This document shows positions 55,189 to 64,000 of a stretch of DNA of 64,000 nt, one piece after another. The stretch comes from Kaistia algarum. GTDB taxonomy: Bacteria; Pseudomonadota; Alphaproteobacteria; Rhizobiales; Kaistiaceae. Location of the stretch: contig NZ_JAPKNJ010000001.1 of assembly GCF_026343945.1 (NCBI RefSeq), positions 1,302,001 through 1,366,000 of the forward strand, written 5' to 3'. The notes beneath the pieces were generated by a model that saw only the letters and a list, made by a program, of their open reading frames with translations, searched no databases and was not told the DNA's origin. A program made the position numbers and the translations under genes. Position 1 is the first letter of the stretch; the number at the start of each line of letters is the position of its first letter.

Positions 55189-56454
55189 ATGGACAGGCCG
55201 TCGAGCAACGCACCGCTGGCACGCCATGCCATGGCATTCGTTCTGGCCGGCGGCAGAGGAAGCCGTCTGATGGAACTCACGGACCGGCGCGCCAAGCCGG
55301 CCGTCTATTTCGGCGGCAAGTCGCGCATCATCGACTTCGCCCTCTCCAACGCGCTGAACTCAGGCATAAGGCGCATCGGCGTGGCGACGCAGTATAAGGC
55401 GCACAGCCTCATCCGGCATCTGCAGCGCGGCTGGAACTTCTTCCGTCCCGAGCGCAACGAGATCTTCGACATATTCCCAGCGAGCCAGCGCGTCTCGGAG
55501 GATCTCTGGTATCTGGGAACCGCCGACGCGGTCTACCAGAACCTCGATATCCTGAAGGATTATGATTCCAAGTACTTCGTCGTCCTGGCCGGCGACCACA
55601 TCTACAAGATGGACTACGAGCAGATGCTGCAGCAGCACGTCGATTCGGGCGCCGACGTCACGATCGGCTGCCTCGAAGTGCCGCGCATGGAGGCCACCGG
55701 CTTCGGCGTCATGCACGTCGACGAGACCGATCGCATCATCGACTTTGTCGAGAAGCCGAAGGATCCGCCGGCGATGCCTGGCAAGCCCGACAAGGCGCTC
55801 GCCTCAATGGGCATCTATGTATTCGACACCAAGTTCCTGATGGCGGAGCTTGAGCGCGACGCGCACGATCCGAATTCGAGCCATGATTTCGGCAAGGACA
55901 TTATCCCGAACATCGTCAAGCACGGGAAGGCGGTCGCGCATCATTTCGAAAATTCCTGCGTGCGCTCGCGTGCGGAATCGATCTCCTATTGGCGCGACGT
56001 CGGCACGGTCGACGCCTATTGGGAGGCGAATATCGATTTGACCAGCGTTGTGCCGGATCTCGACCTCTTCGACCGCGACTGGCCAATCTGGACCTATGGC
56101 GAGGTAACGCCGCCAGCGAAGTTCGTCCACAATGAAGAGCATCGCCGCGGCTACGCCTTGTCCTCGCTGGTCTCGGGCGGCTGTATCGTCTCCGGCGCCT
56201 CGCTCAACCGGGCGCTTCTGTTCACTGGCGTTCGCTGCAATTCCTATTCGCATGTCGAGAGCAGTGTCGTGCTGCCCTATGCCGAGATCGGCCGCTCCGC
56301 GCGGCTGCAGAATGTCGTGGTCGATTCGCGGGTGCAGATCCCGGAAGGGCTCGTCGTCGGCGAGGATCCCGAACTTGACGCGCAGCGCTTCCGCCGCACG
56401 GAGAACGGCATCTGCCTGATCACACAGCCGATGATCGACGCGCTGAAATCATGA
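55189..56454 (+). CDS. glgC: Glucose-1-phosphate adenylyltransferase
   Basis: 421 residues, the family size. [27 protein letters not shown] is read in blocks as [10 protein letters not shown] and [12 protein letters not shown] (nucleotide and activator sites), [24 protein letters not shown] [14 protein letters not shown] (catalytic Asp), [13 protein letters not shown] and [15 protein letters not shown], and a left-handed helix domain at the C-terminus. It makes ADP-glucose, the committed step of glycogen synthesis, usually under allosteric control. Stop overlaps glgA copy 2 (ATGA). Confidence 0.95.
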   Translation: MDRPSSNAPLARHAMAFVLAGGRGSRLMELTDRRAKPAVYFGGKSRIIDFALSNALNSGIRRIGVATQYKAHSLIRHLQRGWNFFRPERNEIFDIFPASQRVSEDLWYLGTADAVYQNLDILKDYDSKYFVVLAGDHIYKMDYEQMLQQHVDSGADVTIGCLEVPRMEATGFGVMHVDETDRIIDFVEKPKDPPAMPGKPDKALASMGIYVFDTKFLMAELERDAHDPNSSHDFGKDIIPNIVKHGKAVAHHFENSCVRSRAESISYWRDVGTVDAYWEANIDLTSVVPDLDLFDRDWPIWTYGEVTPPAKFVHNEEHRRGYALSSLVSGGCIVSGASLNRALLFTGVRCNSYSHVESSVVLPYAEIGRSARLQNVVVDSRVQIPEGLVVGEDPELDAQRFRRTENGICLITQPMIDALKS

Positions 56455-57905
56455 CCGATCTCAAGGTTCTGTCGGTCGCCTCGGAGCTCTATCCCTTCGT
56501 CAAGACGGGCGGGCTAGCCGATGTCGTCGGCGCGCTGCCGGGCGCCCTTGCCGCCGAGGGCGTCGCGGTGACGACCCTGGTACCCGGCTATCCGGCAGTT
56601 CTCGCCGCGCTGGTCGAGCCCGAGATCGCTTATGTGTATCACTGGTTCTTCGGCGGCGACGCGCGGCTTCTACGCGGCAAGGCGGCGGGTCTGGACCTTC
56701 TCGTCCTCGACGCGCCGCATCTCTATGACCGGCCAGGCAACCCCTATATGGGCGGCGATGGCCGCGACTGGCCGGATAATCCGATCCGCTTCGCGGCGCT
56801 CTCGCGCATCGCCGCCGATCTGGGGCTCGGCTTCGTTCCGTCCTACAAGCCGGACATTGTCCACGCCCATGACTGGCCGACCAGTCTCGCCCCGGCCTAT
56901 CTGCGCTATTCCGGACGTCCGCATCCGCCGAGCGTCGTGACGATCCACAACATGGCGTTCCAGGGACAATATCCGCGCGAACTGCTGCCGGCCCTCGGCC
57001 TGCCGGATCATGCCTATTCGGTCGAGGGCGTCGAATATTTCGGCACGATCGGTTTCCTGAAGGCGGGCATCCAGCTCGCCGACCGCATCACCACCGTATC
57101 GCCGACCTATGCTACCGAAATCTGCACGGCGGAAGGCGGAATGGGTCTCGACGGACTACTGCGGGCGCGGGGCCCGGTGCTTTCCGGCATCCTGAACGGT
57201 ATCGACACAACGGTCTGGGATCCGGCAAGCGATCCGCTGATCGCCGCGCCGTTCGATGCGGCTCGCCCGGGCGATCGCACCCTCAACAAGCGCGCGTTGC
57301 AGGAGCGGCTCGGCCTCAATGTCGACCCCGATGCCCAGCTATTCGGTATCGTGAGCCGCCTGACCTGGCAGAAGGGCCTCGATCTCGTTCTCGACCGGCT
57401 CGGCACGCTGCTGTCGAGCGGCGCCCAGCTCGCCGTCCTCGGCTCCGGCGATCCGGGCCTTGCGGAGGGCTTCGGCCTGGCCGCGATCGGCAATCCCGGA
57501 CGCGTCGCCATTGCCCACGGCTATGACGAGGGCCTTGCGCATCTGATCCAGGCGGGCAGCGACGTCATCCTGGTGCCCTCGCGCTTCGAGCCCTGCGGCC
57601 TGACGCAGCTCTGCGCGCTTCGCTATGGCGCCATCCCGCTGGTGGGCCGTGTCGGCGGCCTCGCCGATACGATTATCGATGCCAATGATGTTGCGAGGGC
57701 CGCCGGCATCGGCACCGGAGTCCAGTTCGCTCCCGTGACCGGCGAGCGCTATGACGCCGCCCTGCTCCGTATGGCGGATCTCTGGCGCGACAAGCCCTAC
57801 TGGAAGAAGATGCAGAAGAACGCGATGAAGACGGATGTCTCCTGGCAGCGTCCGGCGGCCGCCTATGCCGCGCTCTATCGCTCGCTCGTCGCTGGCCGAA
57901 GCTGA
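56451..57905 (+). CDS. glgA: Glycogen synthase GlgA, copy 2
   Basis: 484 residues, GT5. It has the canonical N-terminal [16 protein letters not shown] motif, [34 protein letters not shown] and the C-terminal [19 protein letters not shown] block. Compared with copy 1 (KAGG) this one matches the standard ADP-glucose site. Overlap with glgC shows that synthesis of ADP-glucose and its use are coupled. The two copies are clearly diverged, so not a recent duplication. Confidence 0.94.
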   Translation: MTDLKVLSVASELYPFVKTGGLADVVGALPGALAAEGVAVTTLVPGYPAVLAALVEPEIAYVYHWFFGGDARLLRGKAAGLDLLVLDAPHLYDRPGNPYMGGDGRDWPDNPIRFAALSRIAADLGLGFVPSYKPDIVHAHDWPTSLAPAYLRYSGRPHPPSVVTIHNMAFQGQYPRELLPALGLPDHAYSVEGVEYFGTIGFLKAGIQLADRITTVSPTYATEICTAEGGMGLDGLLRARGPVLSGILNGIDTTVWDPASDPLIAAPFDAARPGDRTLNKRALQERLGLNVDPDAQLFGIVSRLTWQKGLDLVLDRLGTLLSSGAQLAVLGSGDPGLAEGFGLAAIGNPGRVAIAHGYDEGLAHLIQAGSDVILVPSRFEPCGLTQLCALRYGAIPLVGRVGGLADTIIDANDVARAAGIGTGVQFAPVTGERYDAALLRMADLWRDKPYWKKMQKNAMKTDVSWQRPAAAYAALYRSLVAGRS

Positions 57906-57921
57906 ACCCAAAGGATCTTGC

Positions 57922-59979
57922 ATGACGACGCCGTCCGTTGCCGAAGGGTTTGCGGAACCACTCGGCGTGACGCCGACAGATAGCGGCGTCAATGTCGCGG
58001 TCTGGTCGTCCAATGCGACGGCGATCGATTTCTGCCTGTTCGACGAGAGCGGCAACCGCGAGATCCACCGCCTTCGCCTTCCGGCGCGAACCGGCGATGT
58101 ATTTCATGGCCACATCGAAGGCGTCGCCCTGGGCGCGCGCTATGGACTACGCGCCGATGGACCGTGGCGACCGGAGGACGGCCAGCGCTTCAACCCGGCC
58201 AAGCTGCTGGTGGACCCCTGCGCACTCGCGCTCGACCGTCCCTTCCATTTCCATGCCGCGCTCCTGGACGGGAGGCGCGATGGCGGGTCGGAGGCCGATA
58301 ATTTCGACAGCGCGCCCTTCGTGCCCAAGGCTATCGTCACGGCGCCCATCCCGCTCCCTCCGCCACGTCGCGACCCGCTCGGTCTGGACGGGCATGTGGT
58401 CTACGAACTCCATGTGCGCGGCTTCACCAAGCTGAACGCGGCGATACCCGAGAGCCTCCGCGGCACCTTCGCCGGGCTGGCCCATCCGGCCTCGATCGGT
58501 CATCTGAAGTCCCTCGGCGTCACCATGGTCGAGATCATGCCGGCAGCGGCCTGGCTCGACGAGCGCCATCTGCCGCCGCTCGGCCTCAGCAATTACTGGG
58601 GCTACAATCCAATCGCCTATAGCGCGCCCGATCCGCGTCTCGCGCCCGGCGGTTTCGCCGAGATTCGATCGGCGATCGATGCGCTGCATGAGGCCGGGAT
58701 CCAGGCGATTCTCGACGTCGTCTACAATCATTCCGGCGAGAGCGATCATCTCGGCCCGACAGTGTCAATGCGCGGCCTCGACAATGCCGGCTATTACCGC
58801 CTCGTCCCGGAAGATCGGCGCTATTACGTCAACGATGCCGGCTGCGGCAACATCCTGGCCGGGGACCGCCCGCATATCGTCCGCCTCGTTCTCGACAGCC
58901 TGCGCGTCTGGGCAGCAGCCGGCTTCGATGGCTTCCGCTTCGACCTCGCCACCACGCTCGCGCGCCGCGACATAGGCTTCGATCCGGCGGCGCCGATCCT
59001 CGTTGCCATCGATCAGGATCCGCTGCTGCGCAGCCTCGTCATGATCGCCGAACCCTGGGATATCGGCATGGGCGGCTACCAGCTCGGCGCCTTCCCGGCG
59101 CGCTGGGGCGAGTGGAACGACCATTATCGCGACACGGTGCGTCGTTTCTTCAAGGGCGAAGGCGGCCTGGTCGGCGATCTCGCGACGCGCGTCGCCGGCT
59201 CGGCCGATATCTTTGCCGGGCGGCGGAGGCGGCTTTCGGCGAGCGTCAATTTCGTCACCGCCCATGACGGCTTCACACTGGCCGATCTTGTCGCCTATGA
59301 GCGCAAGTCGAACTTCGCCAATGGCGAATCCAACCGCGATGGCACCGACGCCAACCATTCCTGGAACAATGGCACCGAGGGGCCAACGGACGATCCCGCC
59401 GTTTCGGAGCGCCGCGCCGCCGATGCCCGAGCGTTGATCGCCGCCCTCCTCTTCTCACGCGGAACGCCGATGCTCTCCATGGGCGACGAGGTCGGGCGCA
59501 GCCAAGCGGGCAACAACAACGCCTATGCACAGGATAGCGCCCTCGCCTGGCTCGACTGGACGAAGGCGGATGTGTCGATGCTCGACTTCACGCAGCGAGC
59601 CATTTCGCTGCGCAAGAATCACCCAGCCCTTCGCGATGGCCAGCCGCTCACGGGCCAGCCCCATGACGGACTGACCGAGCCGGACGTGGAATGGTTCGGC
59701 GCCGATGGGCGGCCGTTGGAGGGCGGCGCCTGGTGGGATGGCGACCGGCATGCGCTCGTCGCCGTGCTGGCCGCGCGCCAGGGCCGAGGCGTCGAGCGGC
59801 TCTGCCTCGTGTTCAAGGGCGGCGAGAACCTAACGGAAATCACGCTGCCACCGGCGAGCCATGGATGGCGCATGCTGCTCGATAGCGCCGGACCCGCCCC
59901 CGGCCGCGAGGGCACTTTCGCCTCGATCGCTGCCACGGGCCGAAGGACGGCGCTGCTGACCGACGGCCACGCCGAATAG
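57922..59979 (+). CDS. glgX: Glycogen debranching enzyme GlgX, copy 2
   Basis: 685 residues. CBM48 from about residue 14, then GH13: HVRGFTKLNAAIPES, VVYNHSGESDHLGPTVS, nucleophile in DGFRFDLATTLAR, Glu in MIAEPWDIGMGGYQ, and Asp in VTAHDGFTLADLV. AAAGGA upstream supports ATG 57922. It closes the operon glgP-B-C-A-X and differs from copy 1 in sequence and neighbours, suggesting separate duties such as trehalose- or branch-length-specific debranching; that is inference. Confidence 0.92.
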   Translation: MTTPSVAEGFAEPLGVTPTDSGVNVAVWSSNATAIDFCLFDESGNREIHRLRLPARTGDVFHGHIEGVALGARYGLRADGPWRPEDGQRFNPAKLLVDPCALALDRPFHFHAALLDGRRDGGSEADNFDSAPFVPKAIVTAPIPLPPPRRDPLGLDGHVVYELHVRGFTKLNAAIPESLRGTFAGLAHPASIGHLKSLGVTMVEIMPAAAWLDERHLPPLGLSNYWGYNPIAYSAPDPRLAPGGFAEIRSAIDALHEAGIQAILDVVYNHSGESDHLGPTVSMRGLDNAGYYRLVPEDRRYYVNDAGCGNILAGDRPHIVRLVLDSLRVWAAAGFDGFRFDLATTLARRDIGFDPAAPILVAIDQDPLLRSLVMIAEPWDIGMGGYQLGAFPARWGEWNDHYRDTVRRFFKGEGGLVGDLATRVAGSADIFAGRRRRLSASVNFVTAHDGFTLADLVAYERKSNFANGESNRDGTDANHSWNNGTEGPTDDPAVSERRAADARALIAALLFSRGTPMLSMGDEVGRSQAGNNNAYAQDSALAWLDWTKADVSMLDFTQRAISLRKNHPALRDGQPLTGQPHDGLTEPDVEWFGADGRPLEGGAWWDGDRHALVAVLAARQGRGVERLCLVFKGGENLTEITLPPASHGWRMLLDSAGPAPGREGTFASIAATGRRTALLTDGHAE

Positions 59980-60139
59980 GGCTTCGGCGCTTTTATCCGA
60001 TCAGTCCAATTTGCATAAAATTTTATCTATCCAGATCTTCAGCAATTTACCTTGTTTGGGCATTCGCGTGGCCGAACCGGACGCTTTTGTCTAAATTTAT
60101 ATTCAAAGATATTGGATAGACGACTGGGAGGCCGATGGC
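59980..60139. promoter_or_regulatory. A/T-rich boundary between glycogen and polysaccharide genes
   Basis: 160 bases, clearly richer in A/T than the surroundings (for example AAAATTTTATC and AAATTTATATTC near 60016 and 60091). No hairpin terminator is obvious after glgX; the region probably holds the promoter for the 60140 gene. Confidence 0.45.
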
Positions 60140-61078
60140 ATGGCGACGATCTTTCGCGACTGGACCGAGGGACATAGCAAGGGGTGGGGCGTCGAGCCGC
60201 TGAAGATCAGCCACAATCTGCACGAACATCCACTCTTCTCGAAGGAAGGGCTCGGCGAACTCATTCAGAGCTATCCGATCGAGCATTATTCGCTGATCCG
60301 CACCTCCTCCGTCGGTGAGACGAAGAAGGTCTGGCGGCGCGGCGAGGTCGGCGATCTGACCGGCCACGAAGTGATCGAGAAAATCGCAGCTGGCGGGCTC
60401 TGGCTGCAGCTGCGCGAATTGAAGAGCGTCGACCGGCGTTACGACGATCTGCTGCAGGAAATCTATGCCGAGGCGCGCGAGCGCGTGCCGGGCTTCGATT
60501 CCTTCGGCCATGAGATGGGCATCCTGATCTCCTCGCCGCATGCCAAGGCGCATTATCATGCCGATCTGCCCGGCCAGGCGCTCTGGCAGATCGCCGGATC
60601 GAAGCGCGTCTATCTCTATCCGGCCGAGGAGCCCTATCTGCCGCAGCCGGAACTCGAAAAGATCGCGCTGACCGGGCTGGAAGTCGGCCTTCGCTATGAG
60701 CCGGAATTCGATCGTCAGGCGCTGGTCTTCGATCTGAAGCCGGGCGAGATGCTGACTTGGGAATTGAACGCACCGCACCGCGTCGAGAACCATGGCGAAT
60801 TGTCGATCTCGATGACGACCGAGCACTGGACCGACGAAATCCGCCGCTCGCAGATGCTCACCGTGGCCAATGGCATTCTTCGCCAGCATTTCGGCATCGT
60901 GCCGAAGCGGCGCGCGCTGCACGGCCCGGCCTTCTGGGCCAAGGCGTCGCTGCAGGCCGGCTGGCGGCGCAGCCCCTGGTTCAAGCGCGAACGCCGCAAG
61001 ATGCTGCCAGTCGACTTCCGCCTCGGCCGCGGCGCGAACAATCCGATTGTCGACATTCCCGCCTACGTCGTCCGCTGA
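60140..61078 (+). CDS. Cupin/JmjC-like protein, possible Fe(II)/2-oxoglutarate oxygenase
   Basis: 312 residues, no signal peptide. A jelly-roll metal site is suggested by His138, His140 and Asp142 in KAHYHADLPG and a distal His213 in NAPHRVENHGE; the spacing (about 70 residues) fits the HxD...H facial triad of JmjC/cupin_8-type oxygenases. SKRVYLYPAEEPYL corresponds to the segment after strand two. GGGAG precedes ATG 60140. First gene of what looks like a polysaccharide locus; it may hydroxylate or otherwise modify a protein or glycan. No named function can be given. Confidence 0.6.
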   Translation: MATIFRDWTEGHSKGWGVEPLKISHNLHEHPLFSKEGLGELIQSYPIEHYSLIRTSSVGETKKVWRRGEVGDLTGHEVIEKIAAGGLWLQLRELKSVDRRYDDLLQEIYAEARERVPGFDSFGHEMGILISSPHAKAHYHADLPGQALWQIAGSKRVYLYPAEEPYLPQPELEKIALTGLEVGLRYEPEFDRQALVFDLKPGEMLTWELNAPHRVENHGELSISMTTEHWTDEIRRSQMLTVANGILRQHFGIVPKRRALHGPAFWAKASLQAGWRRSPWFKRERRKMLPVDFRLGRGANNPIVDIPAYVVR

Positions 61079-61102
61079 TCCGGCCGCTTGGGAGGTTCCG
61101 CC

Positions 61103-62224
61103 ATGGCGGCTGAAACAGGCGCATGGCGCATCACCGTGCACCATGATTGGCGCGAGGCCGCCGAACTCTGGCGGCCTCTTCTCGCTTTGCATCAGGCAAC
61201 TCCGTTCCAGACCGAGGCCTGGCTATCTCGCTGGTATGGCGAGGTCGCCCCGGCGAAAGGGGCGGAGCCGTTGCTCGTTCATGCCACGGACGCCTCCGGC
61301 GTCGCGGCGTTGGCGCTGCCGCTCATCCGCCTGCCCGGCCGGCTGCGCAGGATCGAATTCGCCGACCTCGGCATCACCGACTACAACGCGCCGCTGCTCG
61401 GACCGGCGGCCCCCCGCGATGCGGCTTCGGCGAAACGCCTCTGGGCCGCGGTCCGTGCCGCCCTGCCCGCTGCCGACCTTTTCCGCGCCGACAAGCTGCC
61501 GCTGACCATCGACGGCTCTTTCAATCCGCTCCTCCTCGCGCTCGGCGGCAGGGAGTCGAACCTCTTCGGCAACATCATCCGGATCGACACGGATTGGGAA
61601 GGTTGGCTGCGCGGGCTCGAAAAGCACAATCGCAAGGAACTCGGCCGCTTCTGGCGCGTCTTCACGCGTGACGAACGCGCCCGTTTCACCATCGCCGTGA
61701 GCCGCGACGAGGCGCTCCATCTCTACCGTCTCTTGGAGATCCAGCAGGGCGAGCGCATGCGCGAACTCGGCCAGCCCTATTTCCTCGACCAGCCGGACTT
61801 CTCGGCTTTCTACCGCGACCTCGTCGCTGCAGGGATCGAAGACGGCACGGCCTTCCTCTCCGCCCTCACCGCCGGCGATGAACTCGTCGCCGGACTGATC
61901 GGCGTTGCGAAGGGCGATCACTACGCCATGGTGCGGATCAGCACGGGAACAGGCGAATGGGCTAACTGTTCGCCCGGCCGACTCGTCATCGAACGCACTA
62001 TGGAGGCGCTGTTCCGCCGGGGCTTCCGCAGCTTTGATTTCACCATCGGCGACTATGCCTATAAGCGCGGCTTCGAAGTCGCCCGCATCCCGCTTGCCAT
62101 GGTCGAGGAACCGCTGTCGTGGCGGGCATGGCCCAGGGTCGGTTATTCCAGCGCCAAGACCTATGTGAAGCGCCACCCCGCGATTGCCCGCCTCGTCCGC
62201 CGGGCATTTCGCCGCGCCGCCTGA
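61103..62224 (+). CDS. CelD/BcsL-type acyltransferase (GNAT fold)
   Basis: 373 residues. The N-terminal region with PFQTEAWLSRWYGEV and the C-terminal GNAT part with LRGLEKHNRKELGRFWR, LVAGLIGVAKGDHYAMV, SPGRLVIERTMEALFRRG and FDFTIGDYAYKRGF are the features of CelD-type acetyltransferases, found in exopolysaccharide and cellulose loci where they acylate sugar precursors. GGGAGG seven bases before ATG 61103. Convergent with the flippase gene, 8 bases apart. Confidence 0.78.
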   Translation: MAAETGAWRITVHHDWREAAELWRPLLALHQATPFQTEAWLSRWYGEVAPAKGAEPLLVHATDASGVAALALPLIRLPGRLRRIEFADLGITDYNAPLLGPAAPRDAASAKRLWAAVRAALPAADLFRADKLPLTIDGSFNPLLLALGGRESNLFGNIIRIDTDWEGWLRGLEKHNRKELGRFWRVFTRDERARFTIAVSRDEALHLYRLLEIQQGERMRELGQPYFLDQPDFSAFYRDLVAAGIEDGTAFLSALTAGDELVAGLIGVAKGDHYAMVRISTGTGEWANCSPGRLVIERTMEALFRRGFRSFDFTIGDYAYKRGFEVARIPLAMVEEPLSWRAWPRVGYSSAKTYVKRHPAIARLVRRAFRRAA

Positions 62225-62232
62225 AGCGCCCG

Positions 62233-63675
62233 CTACACGGAAACGGCGCGGCCCGCGAGTCGGCGGCCGAGGATCGCCCGGACTTCGCCGGCATAGGCAA
62301 GTGCGATCGCCGCCGCATAAACCGCCATGCCGATCAGGATGGTCAGCACCAGCCCGACAATCGTCGTCGCGGCCGGCAGCAGCAGGAGGGCGCCGGTCAT
62401 CGCCGCCGTCGAGGCCAGCACCTTACCGAGGTCGAGCAGCGGTAGGGTGAAGTCCATCCGCCGGGCCAGAGCGAGGCTCACCAGGGTCGCCAGCGCCGAA
62501 CCGGTCGCATTGCCGATGACGCCGCCGACCGGTCCGTGGAAGACAAGTCCGATGACTGTGAAGGCGATCGTGGCGGCGATTTCGACGACGTCGACGATCG
62601 CGGCATAGCCAATCCGTCGCTCCAGCACGAAGAGCTGGTCGGTGACGTGGACATGCAGGAAGCGCAACGCGCCGGCCATCGCCGAAAGGCCGAGAATTGC
62701 CCGCGTCGTCTCCCGGTAGGGTTCGGCGATCAGAAGATCCGTCGCCGCCCCTCCCACGATCATAAGGCCCGCGACCGTCGGCGCCAGGACGCCAATCAGC
62801 AGCGCCGCATTGCTGGAGAGCTGCGCCATCGCCTCGCTGCGCCGACCGTCGTTCAGAAGGCGCGCGGCGATCGGGAAGGCCGCGGCGGCGACCAGCATGC
62901 TGCCAAACGAGGCGCAGCGCCGGCCGAGACCCCAGCCCACCGCCATCAGGCCGAAGGCCGCCGCGCCGGACATGTGTTCGACGATGTAGCGGAAATTGTT
63001 CTCGGCGACCCAGCCAAGCCCGAACAGCATCAGGATCGGCCCGCCATAGCTGACGGCATGGCGAATGAATTCGCCATGGATGCGCTTCGGGACGATGGAG
63101 ACGCCGATCATCGGCGCGGCGATCAACGTGGCGACCGCCTGCGCGATGCCATAGCCGAGCAGAAGCATTTCGGCCGTCGGGGCGACGGTTTCCAAGAGCA
63201 GGAGACCGAGGCCGAAGCCGAGCACCGGGCCGCCGACCTGAAGAACCGTATAGGCCAGGATGTTGGACTGCGCCCGCGCACGCTCCGAATAATGAGCGTT
63301 CGTGCCCCGGCTGGCGAAGAACAGCCCGACGATGCCGATGCTGGCGATCGAGAACGTGCCGGCTCCGAAGATCGCGACCGAACCGGCAGCGGCGAGGAGG
63401 CTCAGCGGCAGCGACAGCGCGACCACCGCCGCCTCGGTGTGGAGATAATCGGCGCGCTCGCGCTTGCCCCGCTCGAACGGCATGAAGCGCAGCGCATAGA
63501 TCGAGAACCAGGAGAGCGTCAGCAAATTGACGAATTCCTGCGTTGCCGTGACGAGGACGAAGGAACCCATCTCGTGCGGCGGCAACCAATAGGTCCACAC
63601 CACCATGGAGAGAAGCTGGAAGGCGGGCGAGAGAACCTGCGCCGGCAAATAGCGCAGCGTCTGGCGGATCAGCAT
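62233..63675 (-). CDS. Polysaccharide flippase (Wzx-like, MOP superfamily)
   Basis: 480 residues, about twelve to fourteen hydrophobic helices beginning with QTLRYLPAQVLSPAFQLLSMV. The pattern of paired helices, the GRRCASFGSMLVAAAAFPIAARLL mid-protein block and the length are those of lipid-linked oligosaccharide flippases. It overlaps by seven bases the 3' end of the membrane-protein gene running in from the right edge, so both belong to one minus-strand operon. Confidence 0.78.
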   Translation of the reverse strand: MLIRQTLRYLPAQVLSPAFQLLSMVVWTYWLPPHEMGSFVLVTATQEFVNLLTLSWFSIYALRFMPFERGKRERADYLHTEAAVVALSLPLSLLAAAGSVAIFGAGTFSIASIGIVGLFFASRGTNAHYSERARAQSNILAYTVLQVGGPVLGFGLGLLLLETVAPTAEMLLLGYGIAQAVATLIAAPMIGVSIVPKRIHGEFIRHAVSYGGPILMLFGLGWVAENNFRYIVEHMSGAAAFGLMAVGWGLGRRCASFGSMLVAAAAFPIAARLLNDGRRSEAMAQLSSNAALLIGVLAPTVAGLMIVGGAATDLLIAEPYRETTRAILGLSAMAGALRFLHVHVTDQLFVLERRIGYAAIVDVVEIAATIAFTVIGLVFHGPVGGVIGNATGSALATLVSLALARRMDFTLPLLDLGKVLASTAAMTGALLLLPAATTIVGLVLTILIGMAVYAAAIALAYAGEVRAILGRRLAGRAVSV

Positions 63676-64000
63676 GGTCGCAGCGCTCCCGGCGCGGATG
63701 GCAGGAAGCGCCGCCCAAGGAAGAGCAGCAGCATCGCCGTGATCATGGCGAGGTCGATCGTCTTGTTGGCGATGCCGGTCGAGGTCGACGAGACGGCGAA
63801 ATAATAGCCGAGCGGCAGCAGCGCCGAGATGCCGACGGCCCGTACGATCTCGGCCGAAAAGGCGAACAAGCCCAAGAAGAAGAGGATCGTGGTCACCGCG
63901 CCGTAATAGGCGAAGAAGGCGACTACGAAGCTCTCGATCGCGATAGCCAGATCGAGTCGTTGCTGATTGGCGGCGATGTGCTTGAGGTCGGGCGCGAAGA
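63669..64000 (-). CDS. Polytopic membrane protein, C-terminal part (O-antigen ligase/polymerase-like)
   Basis: About 110 C-terminal codons; the frame is open to the window edge. Three hydrophobic helices can be seen (AIAIESFVVAFFAYYGAVTT, ILFFLGLFAFSAEIVRAVG, KTIDLAMITAMLLLFLG) with a basic C-terminus. Its coupling to a flippase makes an O-antigen ligase or polysaccharide polymerase plausible, but the part seen is too short to name the family. Confidence 0.5.
   Translation of the reverse strand, partial: FAPDLKHIAANQQRLDLAIAIESFVVAFFAYYGAVTTILFFLGLFAFSAEIVRAVGISALLPLGYYFAVSSTSTGIANKTIDLAMITAMLLLFLGRRFLPSAPGALRPC

Overview
The window is high-GC DNA with tightly packed, mostly co-directional operons, many ATG/GTG/TTG starts behind purine-rich ribosome sites, four-base ATGA gene overlaps and rhizobial-type palindromic repeats (for example 10317-10399). 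Gene content (numerous sugar and nucleoside ABC transporters, Gfo/Idh oxidoreductases, TIM-barrel sugar isomerases, a full glycogen locus, the start of a surface-polysaccharide locus) fits a soil or plant-associated alphaproteobacterium of the Hyphomicrobiales. The genus cannot be settled by reading alone.

Layout. (1) 1-363: the 5' part of a BMP-type binding protein, divergent from (2) 854-7938: a carbohydrate operon with binding protein, two CUT1 permeases, an isomerase, a Gfo/Idh oxidoreductase and two dehydrogenase/epimerase-type genes but no ATPase. An aldo/keto reductase (7987-8976) faces it. (3) 9243-14294: a CUT2 transporter operon (binding protein, LVIVD beta-propeller, ATPase, permease). 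(4) 14295-21342: vapBC, mtnK and a second paralogous binding protein on the minus strand, then mtnB-mtnD, an MTA/SAH-deaminase-like amidohydrolase and a nucleoside hydrolase on the plus strand. (5) 21374-22529: hupE and nikR. (6) 22846-27547: a BMP-type nucleoside-like ABC transporter. (7) 27623-33059: a FadR-type regulator divergent from an enolase-superfamily enzyme, CUT1 binding protein and permeases, and a rhaM-like mutarotase. (8) 33238-38918, minus strand: a CUT1 transporter with two ATPases and a 63-residue membrane protein. (9) 38993-46495: a TetR regulator divergent from a seven-gene catabolic operon starting with a UPF0261/PEP-hydrolase-family pair. (10) 46553-59979: glycogen metabolism with two glgA and two glgX genes. 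(11) 60140-64000: cupin/JmjC-like protein, CelD-type acyltransferase, flippase and the end of a polytopic membrane protein, read as the edge of a polysaccharide cluster.

The most interesting part is blocks 3-6. mtnK, mtnB and mtnD belong to the methionine salvage pathway. Together with a deaminase of the MTA/SAH family and a nucleoside hydrolase they suggest a route from methylthioadenosine to methylthioinosine to methylthioribose and on towards the keto-acid precursor of methionine, fed by one or both ABC transporters beside it. mtnA and mtnC are not in the window, so this remains a hypothesis. A second recurring theme is that a strong hairpin follows the binding-protein gene of every complete transporter operon here, presumably keeping binding protein in excess over membrane components.
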